Of a DNA stretch of 32,906 nucleotides, positions 1-7,957 are shown in pieces. This DNA is from an uncultured Collinsella sp. Lineage in GTDB: Bacteria; Actinomycetota; Coriobacteriia; Coriobacteriales; Coriobacteriaceae. The notes below the pieces were generated by a model. The model was not told the DNA's origin. It did not search any database and worked only from the letters and a program-made list of their open reading frames with translations. The DNA lies in NCBI GenBank assembly GCA_902493535.1, contig CABUQG010000018.1:1-32906 (forward strand). The letters run 5' to 3'. The translations under genes and the position numbers were made by a program. Positions within the stretch are counted from its first letter, which is position 1; every line of letters begins with the position of its first letter.

Positions 1-57
1 CCCTACCGGGAGTAGCCCCGACGGTTGACAAAACTATAGGAACACCCAATGACTAAG

Positions 58-85
58 TTGCAGGTGACGGCGGTTGTGTTACACT
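58..85 (+). promoter_or_regulatory. Candidate promoter of rho
   Basis: A -35-like TTGCAG (58-63) and a -10-like TACACT (80-85) are separated by 16 nt, 145 nt upstream of the rho start. A second -35-like TTGACA at 25-30 has no convincing -10 at 17 nt. The assignment rests on hexamer match only. Confidence 0.35.
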
Positions 86-130
86 AATGCTGCGTATATG
101 ACGCAAATATCTCGATACAGATCAATGATG

Positions 131-200
131 TCCGTCGGTATTTGACGGAACTAGACTGTTTAGCCGCCCTGAAGGTTTATGCAGGGAGCATGTGATCACA
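131..200 (+). promoter_or_regulatory. rho leader with short inverted repeats
   Basis: The untranslated leader of rho holds a 6-bp hairpin (TCCGTC 131-136 with GACGGA 144-149), a 5-bp pair (CCCTG 167-171 with CAGGG 182-186) and a perfect 10-bp palindrome, TGTGATCACA, at 191-200. Rho is autoregulated through its leader in other bacteria; whether these hairpins take part here is inference. Confidence 0.25.
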
Positions 201-229
201 GGGCTTGAAAAGAAAGTTGAGCAAACACT

Positions 230-2785
230 GTGTCTGATCAACAGCAAGAAAACGAAATAACGACGACGCAAGCCGCTCCCGCTGCACCGGTTGCGTCGGA
301 CCAGGTCGCGGCGCCCGCGCAAGCCTCGGCTCCTGAGACGCCTAAGGCTGCTTCGACGCCTACGCCTGCAGCGGCTGAGAAGGCCGTGCCTGCAACTGGT
401 GAGGAGGCTGCTCCGGCAAAGCCCAAGCGTACGCGCCGCACGACCAAGCCTGCTGCTGACGGCGAGGAGGTCACCAAGCCCAAGCGCCGTACTACGCGCA
501 CGACGCGCGCCAAGCGCACCGTTGCAGCTGACTCCTCGGCGCCGATTTCCGATGAGGTCGCGCAGGCACGTGCGTTGGCGCAGATTAGCGAGGCTCAGGT
601 GGTGCGCGCCCGCCGTCGTGCTGCCGAGCGTGAGGCCGCGGCTCTGACCGAGCTTGCAGCCCCGTCTGTGCCCGAGACCCCTGCCGCCGACCAGCCGACC
701 GAGAAGTCGGTACCGCGCACACGCCGTCGCACGGCTGCTAAGGCCGAGCGGGTTGCCGATCAGGTAACCCCCGAGCTCACCGAGGCTTCGGTCCGTTCCG
801 CGGCAGGGGAGGGCACATCGCCTGCTGAGCCCGCTGCGCCTGTCGAGGCCAGCGAAGTTCCCGTTGTCGATCCGGCTTTGCGCCCGCACCGTCGCGGTCG
901 CAAGCCCAAGGCCTTCGTCGAGGCCGAGAAGGCCGCAGCCGCAGCCGCAGCCGCTCGGGATGCTGCGGCGACCGCCGAGTCTGCAACCGCTGCCGACGCG
1001 CCCGTTCAGGATGCTACGACTTCCGAGGCCGCTCCCGCCGATGCCGAGCCCGCCGACGTCCGTCCCGGTCGCAGCCGTCGTACTGCTGCTAAGCGCACGT
1101 CCAAGGCCAAGGCTGCCAAGAAGGGTGCGTCCGAGGATTCCGCCGAGACGACCGCCGATGCATCGATTGATGCCGCTGAGTCCCAGGACGTCGAACAGCC
1201 TGCGCCCGAGAAGCCCAAGCGCGGTCGTAAGAAGTCCGCTAAGTCCAAGGCGTCCGAGCGGCAGGCTGATGTCGAAGCGCAGGTCGATTCCGGCGCCGAG
1301 GCCAATGACGCCGCTGCGGCCAATGCCGACGCCGCCGCAACCGATGGCGCCGCGCCCGCCGAGGCCGAAGACGGCGCTCGCCCCAACCGTCGCCAGCACA
1401 AGCGCAATGACGACCGCAGCGACCGCAAGGACGAGCGCAACAACGACCGTCGTAACCGCCAGCGCGATCGCAAACAGCGCAACAAGGAGCGCAACGCCGC
1501 CCCCACCGAGCCCACGCTTTCGCGCGAGGAGCTCGCGGCCATGAAGGTCGCCGAGCTGCGCGAGAAGGCCAAGGAGTTCGAGATTGAGACGACCGGCAAG
1601 AAGAAGGCCGAACTCGTCGAAGAGATCTACACCACCGCCGCGAAGGCCGAGGGCTTCCGCGACATCAAGGGCATCCTGCAGATTCGCCCGGATAGCTCCG
1701 GCATCATCCATGCTCACGGCTACATGAAGTCCAACGACGACGCCTTCGTGCCCGCCTACCTCATCCGCTCCGCGCGCCTGCGCACGGGCGACGTCATCGA
1801 GGGCTCGCTGCGTCCTTCGCGCGGCGGCGACAAGCGCGCCGGCCTCGCCAAGATCACGACCGTCAACGGTCTGGACCCCGAGCAGATTCGCAATCGCCCC
1901 AAGTTTGGTGACCTCACCCCGGTCTATCCCAACGAGCCGCTGCGCATGGAGCACGGCAAGGACTCCATTACCGGTCGCGCCATCGACATCGTGTCGCCGA
2001 TCGGCAAGGGTCAGCGTGGCCTGATCGTGTCCCCGCCCAAGGCCGGCAAGACCACGATCCTCAAGAAGATTTGCCAATCTATCTCGATTAACAATCCCGA
2101 GGTGCACCTCATCTGTCTGCTCGTCGACGAGCGCCCCGAAGAGGTCACCGATATGCAGCGTTCCATCAAGGGCGAGGTCGTGGCGTCGACCTTCGATATG
2201 CCCGCCGACAACCACACTCGCGTGGCAGAGCTCGTCATCGAGCGCGCCAAGCGCATCGTGGAACTGGGCGGCGATGTTGTGGTGGTGCTCGACTCCATCA
2301 CGCGTCTTGCCCGCGCCTACAACTTGGCGGCGCCCGCCTCGGGCCGCATCCTTTCGGGCGGCGTTGATTCGGCGGCACTGTATCCGCCCAAGCGTTTCCT
2401 GGGCGCAGCCCGCAATATCGAGAACGGCGGCTCGCTCACCATCCTGGCCTCCGCACTCATCGATACCGGTTCCAAGATGGACGAGGTCATCTTCGAGGAG
2501 TTCAAGGGCACCGGCAACATGGAGCTTAAGCTCGACCGCGACCTGGCCGACCGCCGTATCTTCCCGGCTATCGACCCTGTTGCCTCCGGTACGCGTAACG
2601 AGGACCTGTTGGTCGACGAGCAGATGCGTCCGTTTGTCTTTGGCCTGCGTCGCATTCTTGCCGGCATGAACAACACCGAGCGCGCAGCCGCATCGTTTAT
2701 CAAGGGTCTTAAGGGCACCAACACCAACCAAGAGTTCCTGGTGCGTTCGGCCAAAAAGCACAGCGACTACGAGCAGACGTTCTAG
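230..2785 (+). CDS. rho: Transcription termination factor Rho with long N-terminal extension
   Basis: Rho is a hexameric RNA-dependent ATPase that translocates on nascent RNA and releases RNA polymerase. The GTG at 230 opens the frame; no strong ribosome site precedes it. Residues 1 to about 425 are low-complexity, rich in Ala, Pro, Glu, Lys and Arg, with repeated Lys/Arg clusters and an Arg/Asp/Asn-rich end. The recognisable core follows: a Rho_N SAP-like helix domain (about 428-470), the cold-shock RNA-binding domain (about 475-545) and the RecA-like ATPase with Walker A PPKAGKTT near 602-609, Walker B VVVVLDSITRLARAYN, and the Q/R-loop region containing GRILSGGVDSAALYPPKRF. At 851 residues it is about twice the length of E. 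coli Rho (419). Actinobacterial Rho proteins often carry such extensions, which add RNA affinity. It is monocistronic here, with its own terminator. Confidence 0.97.
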   Translation: MSDQQQENEITTTQAAPAAPVASDQVAAPAQASAPETPKAASTPTPAAAEKAVPATGEEAAPAKPKRTRRTTKPAADGEEVTKPKRRTTRTTRAKRTVAADSSAPISDEVAQARALAQISEAQVVRARRRAAEREAAALTELAAPSVPETPAADQPTEKSVPRTRRRTAAKAERVADQVTPELTEASVRSAAGEGTSPAEPAAPVEASEVPVVDPALRPHRRGRKPKAFVEAEKAAAAAAAARDAAATAESATAADAPVQDATTSEAAPADAEPADVRPGRSRRTAAKRTSKAKAAKKGASEDSAETTADASIDAAESQDVEQPAPEKPKRGRKKSAKSKASERQADVEAQVDSGAEANDAAAANADAAATDGAAPAEAEDGARPNRRQHKRNDDRSDRKDERNNDRRNRQRDRKQRNKERNAAPTEPTLSREELAAMKVAELREKAKEFEIETTGKKKAELVEEIYTTAAKAEGFRDIKGILQIRPDSSGIIHAHGYMKSNDDAFVPAYLIRSARLRTGDVIEGSLRPSRGGDKRAGLAKITTVNGLDPEQIRNRPKFGDLTPVYPNEPLRMEHGKDSITGRAIDIVSPIGKGQRGLIVSPPKAGKTTILKKICQSISINNPEVHLICLLVDERPEEVTDMQRSIKGEVVASTFDMPADNHTRVAELVIERAKRIVELGGDVVVVLDSITRLARAYNLAAPASGRILSGGVDSAALYPPKRFLGAARNIENGGSLTILASALIDTGSKMDEVIFEEFKGTGNMELKLDRDLADRRIFPAIDPVASGTRNEDLLVDEQMRPFVFGLRRILAGMNNTERAAASFIKGLKGTNTNQEFLVRSAKKHSDYEQTF

Positions 2786-2825
2786 GTTGTCATCCACGCG
2801 CAGCGATAGTCATCAATTCGATAAA

Positions 2826-2854
2826 GGGTCGGGGCTTTGAGCCTCGGCCCTTTT
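2826..2854 (+). terminator. Intrinsic terminator after rho
   Basis: A 10-bp stem containing G-U pairs (2826-2835 with 2841-2850), a 5-nt loop and a TTTT run lie 40 nt after the rho stop codon. Confidence 0.8.
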
Positions 2855-2933
2855 CCATATCGTCGCTCCGCGCTTATTTTTAACCATAAGACCGACGAGC
2901 AGCAGGTTTCCCGTTTCAATCCGACATCGTCGC

Positions 2934-2962
2934 TTGCAATCGACAGGGCGGTTTCGCATAAT
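2934..2962 (+). promoter_or_regulatory. Promoter of the 3099-4956 operon
   Basis: TTGCAA (2934-2939), a 17-nt spacer and CATAAT (2957-2962) match the housekeeping sigma pattern well and lie in the gap between rho and the next gene. The predicted transcript has a leader of about 130 nt. Together with the rho terminator this explains the 313-base gap at 2786-3098. Confidence 0.55.
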
Positions 2963-3098
2963 AGCTTTTAAGCTTCGCGACGGAAAACGCAGATGAAACG
3001 AACCATATACCGTTGCTTTGGGGCATAGCCCCGCTTCATCTTCTCTCGCGCAGCCAACTGAATGATGCGATTTGGGTGCTGGAAGATGGGGAGAGCTC

Positions 3099-4499
3099 AT
3101 GGCTTCTTCTGATGCAACACAACGAGCAGTCCTTGCCGGACTTTCGTGCGGGGTCGGCCTTGCCGCTCCCGTGGTTATGTATGCCGCGACGCTGCCGTTT
3201 TCGTCGGTGAATGAGACGGTCGTGGCGGGTGCGGTTCCCTTCGCCGTGGGCGCGGTGGCGGGCGTGGGTATCTATGCCGCCTCGCTGGGTATCTCCGAGT
3301 ATCGTGCGCAGCGTGAAGAGCGTCTGTTCCAGCCCGATGCCATGGGCGGTGCCGCCAATCTCGATCAGCATCAAAGCGAGTTCAAGACCGCCTCGATTCC
3401 AGCTCAGCAGCAGGATGCGACTCCTTACGCTGCGGCTTCTGCTTCTCAGGCTCAGTCGGAGCAGTCTACCTCGGCATTCCTTTCCGGCCTGACCGGTGCG
3501 TTCCAGCGCCGTCATGCCGATGATGGTGTTCCTACCATCGCTCGAGCCGCAGATGCTATGGACGAGGCCGAGGCTTGGTCCATGATCGACAGTATGCTCG
3601 ACGACGATTCGCCGGTGAGCTGCGACCCCGCACGCTCGCGCGACGTCTATCAAGTCGCCATCGACGAGCTCACCAACGGCGGGCAGACCGGCTCCTTCAA
3701 TCGCGACGACATCGCCGCCGCGGCGCGTGCCGTATCGGGCTCCCAGGCCGCCCCTGCGGGCAGCACGGCGGCTTTCGTGGCACTCGTTGCCAACGCGGCA
3801 TCCAATAACGCCTACAGCGCTACCTCGGCGGACGCGAACGCTTCTGCCGATAATTCGTACGTTGATGAAGCCATTACTGCGGACGAGGAGGCCGTTGCCG
3901 CCCGCCGTGCCGCCGAAAGCTCGCTGTGGGGCGCTCCTGCCCAGCAGCAGGCGGCTGAGGCTGCGCCGTACAACGCAAACCTCGCCAGCATGCCTATCAT
4001 CTCCGGTGCCGCGGACATCGATCTCGATGACCTCGATGAGCCTGCAGCCATCACCGCATCGATTGATGCCCAAGATCGCATCGACACCGGCGACCTTCCG
4101 GACGCCTCGCTCGAGGTCGATGTCCCCATGGCCGATTACTCGGGCCACGAGGACATGTGGGCCGCCGCCACCGCGATTCTGGATGAGATTGACGAGCACG
4201 CTCCTGTTGCAGTCCCCACTCCCGTCGCTGCCCCTCAGCCTGCTGCTCCCGCCTATGTCGGCCGTCACAGCGCTGTGTTCCCCGAGGATACCGCCCGTAT
4301 CTCGCGCGAGAGCATCGAGCGGGCCGAGGCTATTGCCGCCGGCATTATGGAAAATCGTCGTCACGAGCGCGTCAATCAGATCCTCGAGGAAGAGATCGAG
4401 CGCCTGCAGTCCTCTACCGCCAAGCGTACGGGCCGTGCCTATCTGAGCGTTATCGAGGGCGGTACCGCCAGCTTCGCGCCGCTCCGCGCGGAGGCATAA
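3099..4499 (+). CDS. Hypothetical membrane-anchored acidic Ala-rich protein
   Basis: I do not recognise a family. ATG 3099 is chosen over upstream in-frame starts because GGGGAG at 3088-3093 sits at ideal spacing. The 466-residue product starts with two hydrophobic segments (about 12-36 and 43-66: AVLAGLSCGVGLAAPVVMYA, then VVAGAVPFAVGAVAGVGIYA). A long cytoplasm-type tail follows, rich in Ala, Asp and Glu with Ser/Gln stretches, apparently mostly disordered. A basic, helical C-terminus (about 400-450) contains charged heptad-like runs such as ERVNQILEEEIERLQSS. Only 7 nt separate it from the VanZ-family gene, so the two are probably co-transcribed. A membrane scaffold role is conceivable but unsupported. 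Confidence 0.75.
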   Translation: MASSDATQRAVLAGLSCGVGLAAPVVMYAATLPFSSVNETVVAGAVPFAVGAVAGVGIYAASLGISEYRAQREERLFQPDAMGGAANLDQHQSEFKTASIPAQQQDATPYAAASASQAQSEQSTSAFLSGLTGAFQRRHADDGVPTIARAADAMDEAEAWSMIDSMLDDDSPVSCDPARSRDVYQVAIDELTNGGQTGSFNRDDIAAAARAVSGSQAAPAGSTAAFVALVANAASNNAYSATSADANASADNSYVDEAITADEEAVAARRAAESSLWGAPAQQQAAEAAPYNANLASMPIISGAADIDLDDLDEPAAITASIDAQDRIDTGDLPDASLEVDVPMADYSGHEDMWAAATAILDEIDEHAPVAVPTPVAAPQPAAPAYVGRHSAVFPEDTARISRESIERAEAIAAGIMENRRHERVNQILEEEIERLQSSTAKRTGRAYLSVIEGGTASFAPLRAEA

Positions 4500-4506
4500 C
4501 TTCTGC

Positions 4507-4956
4507 ATGGTTAAGATCAATCGAAAATGGGCGGTCGTGACCTGCCTGACGGCGCTCTTGATCTGGGGCAATTCGCTTGTTCCCGGCTCGGGGTCGGGCT
4601 CGCTGAGCCTAACGGTCATGGAAGCTATCCGCGGTTTCCTGCACGGCGTGGGACTTCCATATGAATGGGTGACCAACTTTGTTGTTCGCAAGTGTGCGCA
4701 TTTTACTGAGTATATGGTGCTCGGCATCCTGGCAACGCACGCCTTTGATTTTGAGGGTCGGCGCACCTTTGACGTGCTGCTGCCCACGGCGGTGTTCCTG
4801 CTGCTGATTCCCTCGATCGACGAGACGATTCAGCTCTTTGTGCCGGGACGCGCCGGCATGATCACCGATGTGATGATCGACTGCTGTGGAGCGGCAACGG
4901 GCGTTGTGCTCCGATATCTCTTACGGTCGCTGATGTACGCTAAAAAGGCCGCCTAG
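4507..4956 (+). CDS. VanZ-family membrane protein
   Basis: A 149-residue integral membrane protein with about four hydrophobic segments. It carries the VanZ hallmarks: KCAHFTEYMVLG (His65, Glu68), SIDETIQLFVPGRAG (Asp105, Glu106, Gln109, Arg115) and a following Asp121 with a Gly-rich last segment. VanZ proteins are associated with teicoplanin resistance and a possible role in envelope lipid or glycan handling; the reaction is not settled. Nothing here suggests a van resistance cluster, so this is likely a housekeeping paralogue. It follows the 3099-4499 gene by 7 nt, and its stop codon lies inside the terminator stem. Confidence 0.85.
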   Translation: MVKINRKWAVVTCLTALLIWGNSLVPGSGSGSLSLTVMEAIRGFLHGVGLPYEWVTNFVVRKCAHFTEYMVLGILATHAFDFEGRRTFDVLLPTAVFLLLIPSIDETIQLFVPGRAGMITDVMIDCCGAATGVVLRYLLRSLMYAKKAA

Positions 4957-4987
4957 GACGTATTGTTTGGTCCTAGGCGGCCTTTTT
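4942..4987. terminator. Bidirectional terminator between vanZ-like gene and fructokinase
   Basis: A perfect 17-bp inverted repeat (4942-4958 with 4971-4987) has A5 on the left and T5 on the right, so it can terminate both converging units. The stop codon of the VanZ-family gene (4954-4956) lies within the left arm. Confidence 0.9.
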
Positions 4988-5069
4988 ATTTGAGGGCTTA
5001 TATGGGGCGTGATGGCGTCGTTCCGTAGGTTGGATTTGCCGAGCGCGCCACGCCCTGTGGGTGCGTCTG

Positions 5070-5960
5070 CTACTGAAGCGCCTGTGCGCCCAGGGCCAGG
5101 CAGCCCATGATGCCCTGCTTGCCCTCGAGGCTGTTGTTGACGATGTAGTTATCGATGTCGTTGACCTCGGACGTGACGATATAGCCGTTGAGCATTTCGG
5201 CGCACTTCTTGCGCGCGAGCGGCACGATGGGGGTGTGGTCGGCCACGCCGCCACCGATGATGATCTTTTGCGGCGCGTAGCACAGCGTGTAGGTCATGAG
5301 CGCCTGTGCCAGATAGCCGGCGAGCAGGTCCATGGCCTCCGGGTCATCGGCCATGTCTCCGGCGCTCTTGCCATCCCAGCGCTTTTTGACGCCGGGACCT
5401 GCGATGAGGCCCTCGAGGCAGTTGTCGTGGAAGGGGCAGGCGCTATGCTCGCCGATGGTGTCGCGAGGGTCGCGCGTGACCAGGATGTGGCCGGCCTCGG
5501 GATGCATCATGCCGTGCACGAGCTGGCCGCCCGAGAGCACGCCGGCGCCCACGCCGGTACCGATGGTCAGATACACAACGTCAGTGAGGCCCTGGGCGCA
5601 ACCAAAGGTGACCTCGCCCAGGCAGGCGACGTTGACGTCGGTGTCGTAGCCGCAGGGAATATTGAGCTCGTTTTGGATGGTGCCCAGCAGATCGAAGTAG
5701 CGCCATGCCGTTTTGGGCGTCTCCAGGATCTTGCCGTATTGGGGCGAAGCGGGGTTGACTGCGGTGGGGCCAAACGCGCCGATGCCCAGCGCGGCGATGC
5801 CCTTGTTCGCAAACCACGCGTTGACGGCCTCAACGGTCTCCTGCGGGGTCGTGGTCGCGATCTGCTCACGTTCCAGGACCGTACCGTCTGCATAGCCCGT
5901 GGCGCAGACCATCTTGGTGCCGCCGGCCTCGAGCGCTCCGATAAGCTGCTGCTCTGCCAT
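5070..5960 (-). CDS. ROK-family fructokinase
   Basis: It probably phosphorylates fructose to fructose 6-phosphate with ATP (scrK/gmuE-like). The 296-residue protein starts with the ROK phosphate loop (GALEAGGTKMVCA, residues 8-20) and has the sugar-site segment YDTDVNVACLGE with the likely catalytic Asp108. IGTGVGAGV follows, then the ROK zinc site H158 (EAGHI) with C175-x2-H178-x2-C181 (CPFHDNCLEG). The GYDTDVN form and the zinc spacing match ROK fructokinases better than glucokinases. ATG 5960 is preceded by AGAGAGGAA. It appears monocistronic; a palindromic GCGCTTTC motif overlaps its promoter. Specificity for fructose rather than another hexose is inferred. Confidence 0.88.
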   Translation of the reverse strand: MAEQQLIGALEAGGTKMVCATGYADGTVLEREQIATTTPQETVEAVNAWFANKGIAALGIGAFGPTAVNPASPQYGKILETPKTAWRYFDLLGTIQNELNIPCGYDTDVNVACLGEVTFGCAQGLTDVVYLTIGTGVGAGVLSGGQLVHGMMHPEAGHILVTRDPRDTIGEHSACPFHDNCLEGLIAGPGVKKRWDGKSAGDMADDPEAMDLLAGYLAQALMTYTLCYAPQKIIIGGGVADHTPIVPLARKKCAEMLNGYIVTSEVNDIDNYIVNNSLEGKQGIMGCLALGAQALQ

Positions 5961-5996
5961 AGTATTCCTCTCTGGGACGAGTTGCTCCGTGACTAA

Positions 5997-6033
5997 AGTA
6001 TAGTGCGCTAAACCATTTAAGAAAGCGCTATAA
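5997..6033 (-). promoter_or_regulatory. Promoter and LacI/CcpA-like operator of fructokinase
   Basis: On the minus strand a -10 TATACT (5997-6002) has its -35 position at 6020-6025. That region is occupied by TTATAGCGCTTTCT (6020-6033), which matches 11 of 14 bases of the symmetric form TGAAAGCGCTTTCA bound by LacI-family regulators. The poor -35 and the central AGCGCT are consistent with a sugar-controlled promoter. No regulator gene is adjacent. Confidence 0.35.
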
Positions 6034-6070
6034 AAAGAAGCCCCGCAACTCGGCGGTGCGGGGCTTCTTT
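6031..6070 (-). terminator. Intrinsic terminator after aminotransferase
   Basis: A 13-bp perfect stem (6034-6046 with 6058-6070) is followed, on the minus strand, by a T run at 6036-6032. It lies 26 nt beyond the aminotransferase stop codon. Confidence 0.85.
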
Positions 6071-6095
6071 GGTTGCTTTAGTTGCCGGGCCGTCC

Positions 6096-7277
6096 TTACC
6101 CGCGCGGCTTGATTTTATCACGTAGCGATTTGAGGTTCTCCAGCGCCGCGTTGAGCGTCTCGTCACGCTTGGCAAAGTGGAAACGGATCAGATGGTTGAC
6201 GGGCTCGCGGAAGAAGCTCGAGCCGGGCACGGCGCCCACGCCCACCTTTGAGGCCAGGTCCTCGCAGAACTCGAGGTCGCTGTCGTAGCCAAACTCCGAG
6301 ATATCCATCATCACATAGTAGGCGCCCTGCGGCACGTTGTGCTCAAGACCGAGACTGTCGAGCCCCTGGCAGAACAGGTCGCGCTTGGCGGTATAGTGGT
6401 CAAGGACCTCATCGTAATAGCTGTCGTCGAAGTTGAGGGCGGTGACGACGGCTTCCTGCAGGGGAGCGGCGGCACCCACGGTGAGGAAGTCGTGGACCTT
6501 CTTGATGCGCTCGGTGATTTCGGCAGGGGCGATGGTGTACCCCAGGCGCCAGCCGGTGATGGAGTACGTCTTGGACAGCGAGCTGCAACTGATGGTTCGT
6601 TTGAACATGCCGGGCAGCGTGGCCATATAGACGTGCTCGTGGGGCGCGTAGACGATGTGCTCGTATACCTCGTCGGTGATGCAGTAGGCGTCGTACTTTT
6701 TGCAGAGGTCGGCGATAAAGGTGAGCTCCTCGCGCGTAAAGACCTTGCCACAGGGGTTGGACGGGTTGCACAGGACGATCGCCTTGGGATCGTTGTCGCG
6801 GAAGGCCGCCTCAAGCACCTCACGGTCAAAGTCGAACGCAGGCGGGTTGAGCGGCACGTAGATGGGCTCGGCACCCGAAAGGATCGTGTCGGCGCCGTAG
6901 TTCTCATAGAACGGCGAGAAGATGACGACCTTGTCGCCGGGGTTCGTGACCGTCATCATGGCGGCCATCATGGCCTCGGTGGAGCCGCAGGTGACTACGA
7001 TATTCTCGTTGGGGTTCACCGGCATGCCCATAAAGTGCTCCTGTTTGGCGGCGAGCGCCTCGCGCATGGCCTGGGAGCCCCAGGTGATGGAGTACTGGTG
7101 ATAGAGCGGCTTGGGGTCGCTGGCGATGGCGCTGAGGCTATCGAGCAGCTGCGCCGGGGGATCGAAGTCGGGGAAGCCCTGCGAGAGATTGACAGCGCCG
7201 TACTTATTGGAGATGCGTGTCATGCGGCGGATGACCGAATCGGTAAACGTTGCCGTGCGGTTGGATAGTTCTTTCAT
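6096..7277 (-). CDS. Class I/II PLP-dependent aminotransferase
   Basis: It transfers an amino group from an amino acid to a 2-oxo acid; aspartate, alanine or aromatic substrates are possible. ATG 7277 is chosen over the ATG at 7295 because AAAGGA precedes it at good spacing, giving 393 residues. Motifs in order: GAVNLSQGFPDFDPP near 27-41 (substrate loop of this subfamily), NPSNPCGKV 171-179, TDEVYEH 201-207 with the PLP-contacting Asp202, SSLSKTYSITGWRLGY with Schiff-base Lys236, and a C-terminal substrate-carboxylate Arg in NHLIRFHFAK. The LSQGFPDF motif places it with MalY/aspartate-aminotransferase-like and kynurenine-aminotransferase-like enzymes. It seems to be transcribed alone; the exact substrate cannot be read from the sequence. 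Confidence 0.93.
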   Translation of the reverse strand: MKELSNRTATFTDSVIRRMTRISNKYGAVNLSQGFPDFDPPAQLLDSLSAIASDPKPLYHQYSITWGSQAMREALAAKQEHFMGMPVNPNENIVVTCGSTEAMMAAMMTVTNPGDKVVIFSPFYENYGADTILSGAEPIYVPLNPPAFDFDREVLEAAFRDNDPKAIVLCNPSNPCGKVFTREELTFIADLCKKYDAYCITDEVYEHIVYAPHEHVYMATLPGMFKRTISCSSLSKTYSITGWRLGYTIAPAEITERIKKVHDFLTVGAAAPLQEAVVTALNFDDSYYDEVLDHYTAKRDLFCQGLDSLGLEHNVPQGAYYVMMDISEFGYDSDLEFCEDLASKVGVGAVPGSSFFREPVNHLIRFHFAKRDETLNAALENLKSLRDKIKPRG

Positions 7278-7387
7278 GCCGGTCCTTTCGAGCATTTGCA
7301 GTGGGGCAAGTTTACTCCTATGAAACCGGTGGGATTTGCTCGAAATGGTCTCGAAAAACTCTTTTCAAAATTCTTGAAAATTGGGGC

Positions 7388-7416
7388 TTGCATCGCGTGG
7401 CGTTCCTTGCAATAAT
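7388..7416 (+). promoter_or_regulatory. Promoter of the tRNA cluster
   Basis: TTGCAT (7388-7393), a 17-nt spacer and AATAAT (7411-7416) place the transcription start about 20 nt before tRNA-His. The strength and position fit a stable-RNA promoter. Confidence 0.55.
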
Positions 7417-7443
7417 AGTCGAGCGCGAAGCGCACAGGACACG

Positions 7444-7520
7444 GTGGGTGTAGCTCAGTTGGCTAGAGCGACGGGTTGTGGTCCCGTAGGTCGAGGGTTC
7501 GAGTCCCTTTACCCACCCCA
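7444..7520 (+). tRNA. tRNA-His (GTG)
   Basis: Acceptor GTGGGTG pairs with TACCCAC, the anticodon arm is ACGGG-TTGTGGT-CCCGT with anticodon GTG, the T loop is TTCGAGT and CCA is encoded. A G at 7443 can pair with discriminator C73 as the extra G-1 typical of tRNA-His. Confidence 0.97.
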
Positions 7521-7542
7521 GTTCTTGCTTCGTGTTGATATC

Positions 7543-7618
7543 GGGTCGTTAGCTCAGTTGGTAGAGCAGGGGACTCTTAATCCCAAGGTCCAGGGTTCGA
7601 CCCCCTGACGGCCCACCA
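7543..7618 (+). tRNA. tRNA-Lys (CTT), copy 1
   Basis: A 76-nt cloverleaf: acceptor GGGTCGT with ACGGCCC, anticodon loop CTCTTAA (anticodon CTT), T arm with GGTTCGACC, encoded CCA. It is identical to the copy at 7662-7737. Confidence 0.97.
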
Positions 7619-7631
7619 CACGATATCTCCT

Positions 7632-7657
7632 CTAAAGTCCGCCACAACGGACTTTAG
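7632..7657 (+). other. Hairpin between the two tRNA-Lys genes
   Basis: A perfect 10-bp stem (CTAAAGTCCG 7632-7641 with CGGACTTTAG 7648-7657) has a 6-nt loop. No clear T run follows, so it may be a weak terminator or an RNA-processing element rather than a full terminator. Confidence 0.5.
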
Positions 7658-7661
7658 CTTT

Positions 7662-7737
7662 GGGTCGTTAGCTCAGTTGGTAGAGCAGGGGACTCTTAAT
7701 CCCAAGGTCCAGGGTTCGACCCCCTGACGGCCCACCA
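7662..7737 (+). tRNA. tRNA-Lys (CTT), copy 2
   Basis: Base-for-base identical to the 76-nt tRNA-Lys at 7543-7618, 43 nt downstream of it. It has the same CTT anticodon and an encoded CCA. It is a tandem gene duplication. Confidence 0.97.
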
Positions 7738-7747
7738 AAAGATTGTT

Positions 7748-7778
7748 AAAGCGACTAGCTCAGGCTGGTCGCTTTTTT
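7748..7778 (+). terminator. Terminator of the tRNA cluster
   Basis: A 12-bp stem (7748-7759 with 7764-7775) has a TCAG loop and a run of six T, directly after the second tRNA-Lys. Confidence 0.85.
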
Positions 7779-7780
7779 GT

Positions 7781-7817
7781 TGACCTCGCATGGGGTCGAA
7801 CCCGTCGGGGCGCGAAG
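7781..7817 (+). repeat. 37-nt direct repeat, copy 1
   Basis: Identical to 7957-7993 and placed immediately after a terminator in both cases. It contains GGGGTCGAACCC (7792-7803), the reverse complement of the T-arm 12-mer of the adjacent tRNA-Lys genes. Weaker similarity continues for about 10 nt. Confidence 0.9.
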
Positions 7818-7895
7818 CTGAGGAAATGCGTGAGCATTTACCAGCGTAGCGCGCAAGGCGCCTTGGCGCCGCAGCGGTCGCCTGCAAAGCAGGCT

Positions 7896-7917
7896 GACCC
7901 CCTGACGGCCCACCAAA
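7896..7917 (+). repeat. tRNA-Lys 3'-end fragment
   Basis: Twenty-two nucleotides identical to the end of tRNA-Lys copy 2 plus its first two downstream bases (7718-7739), including CCA. There is no matching 5' half, so it is not a functional tRNA. Such tails are left by integrase-type recombination at tRNA genes or by unequal duplication. Confidence 0.8.
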
Positions 7918-7924
7918 GCAAGTT

Positions 7925-7957
7925 AAGACGGTCAACGAAAGTTGGCCGTCTTTTTTT
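7925..7957 (+). terminator. Second terminator after the tRNA-Lys fragment
   Basis: A 12-bp stem with one G-U pair (7925-7936 with 7941-7952), a GAAA loop and a seven-T run. Its position after the tRNA tail copies the arrangement at 7748-7778, but the stem sequence differs. Confidence 0.8.

Noticed and set aside
191..200. TGTGATCACA as a CRP site in the rho leader
   Set aside because: The half-sites have no 6-bp spacer, and no CRP-type regulator is indicated.
122..2797. A long minus-strand open frame opposite rho
   Set aside because: It mirrors the real gene; Gly/Leu/Arg-rich translation without any domain, caused by high-GC codon use.
3036..4787. A 583-residue minus-strand frame opposite the 3099-4499 gene
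   Set aside because: It is antisense to a gene with a good promoter, start and operon context, and its translation is low complexity.
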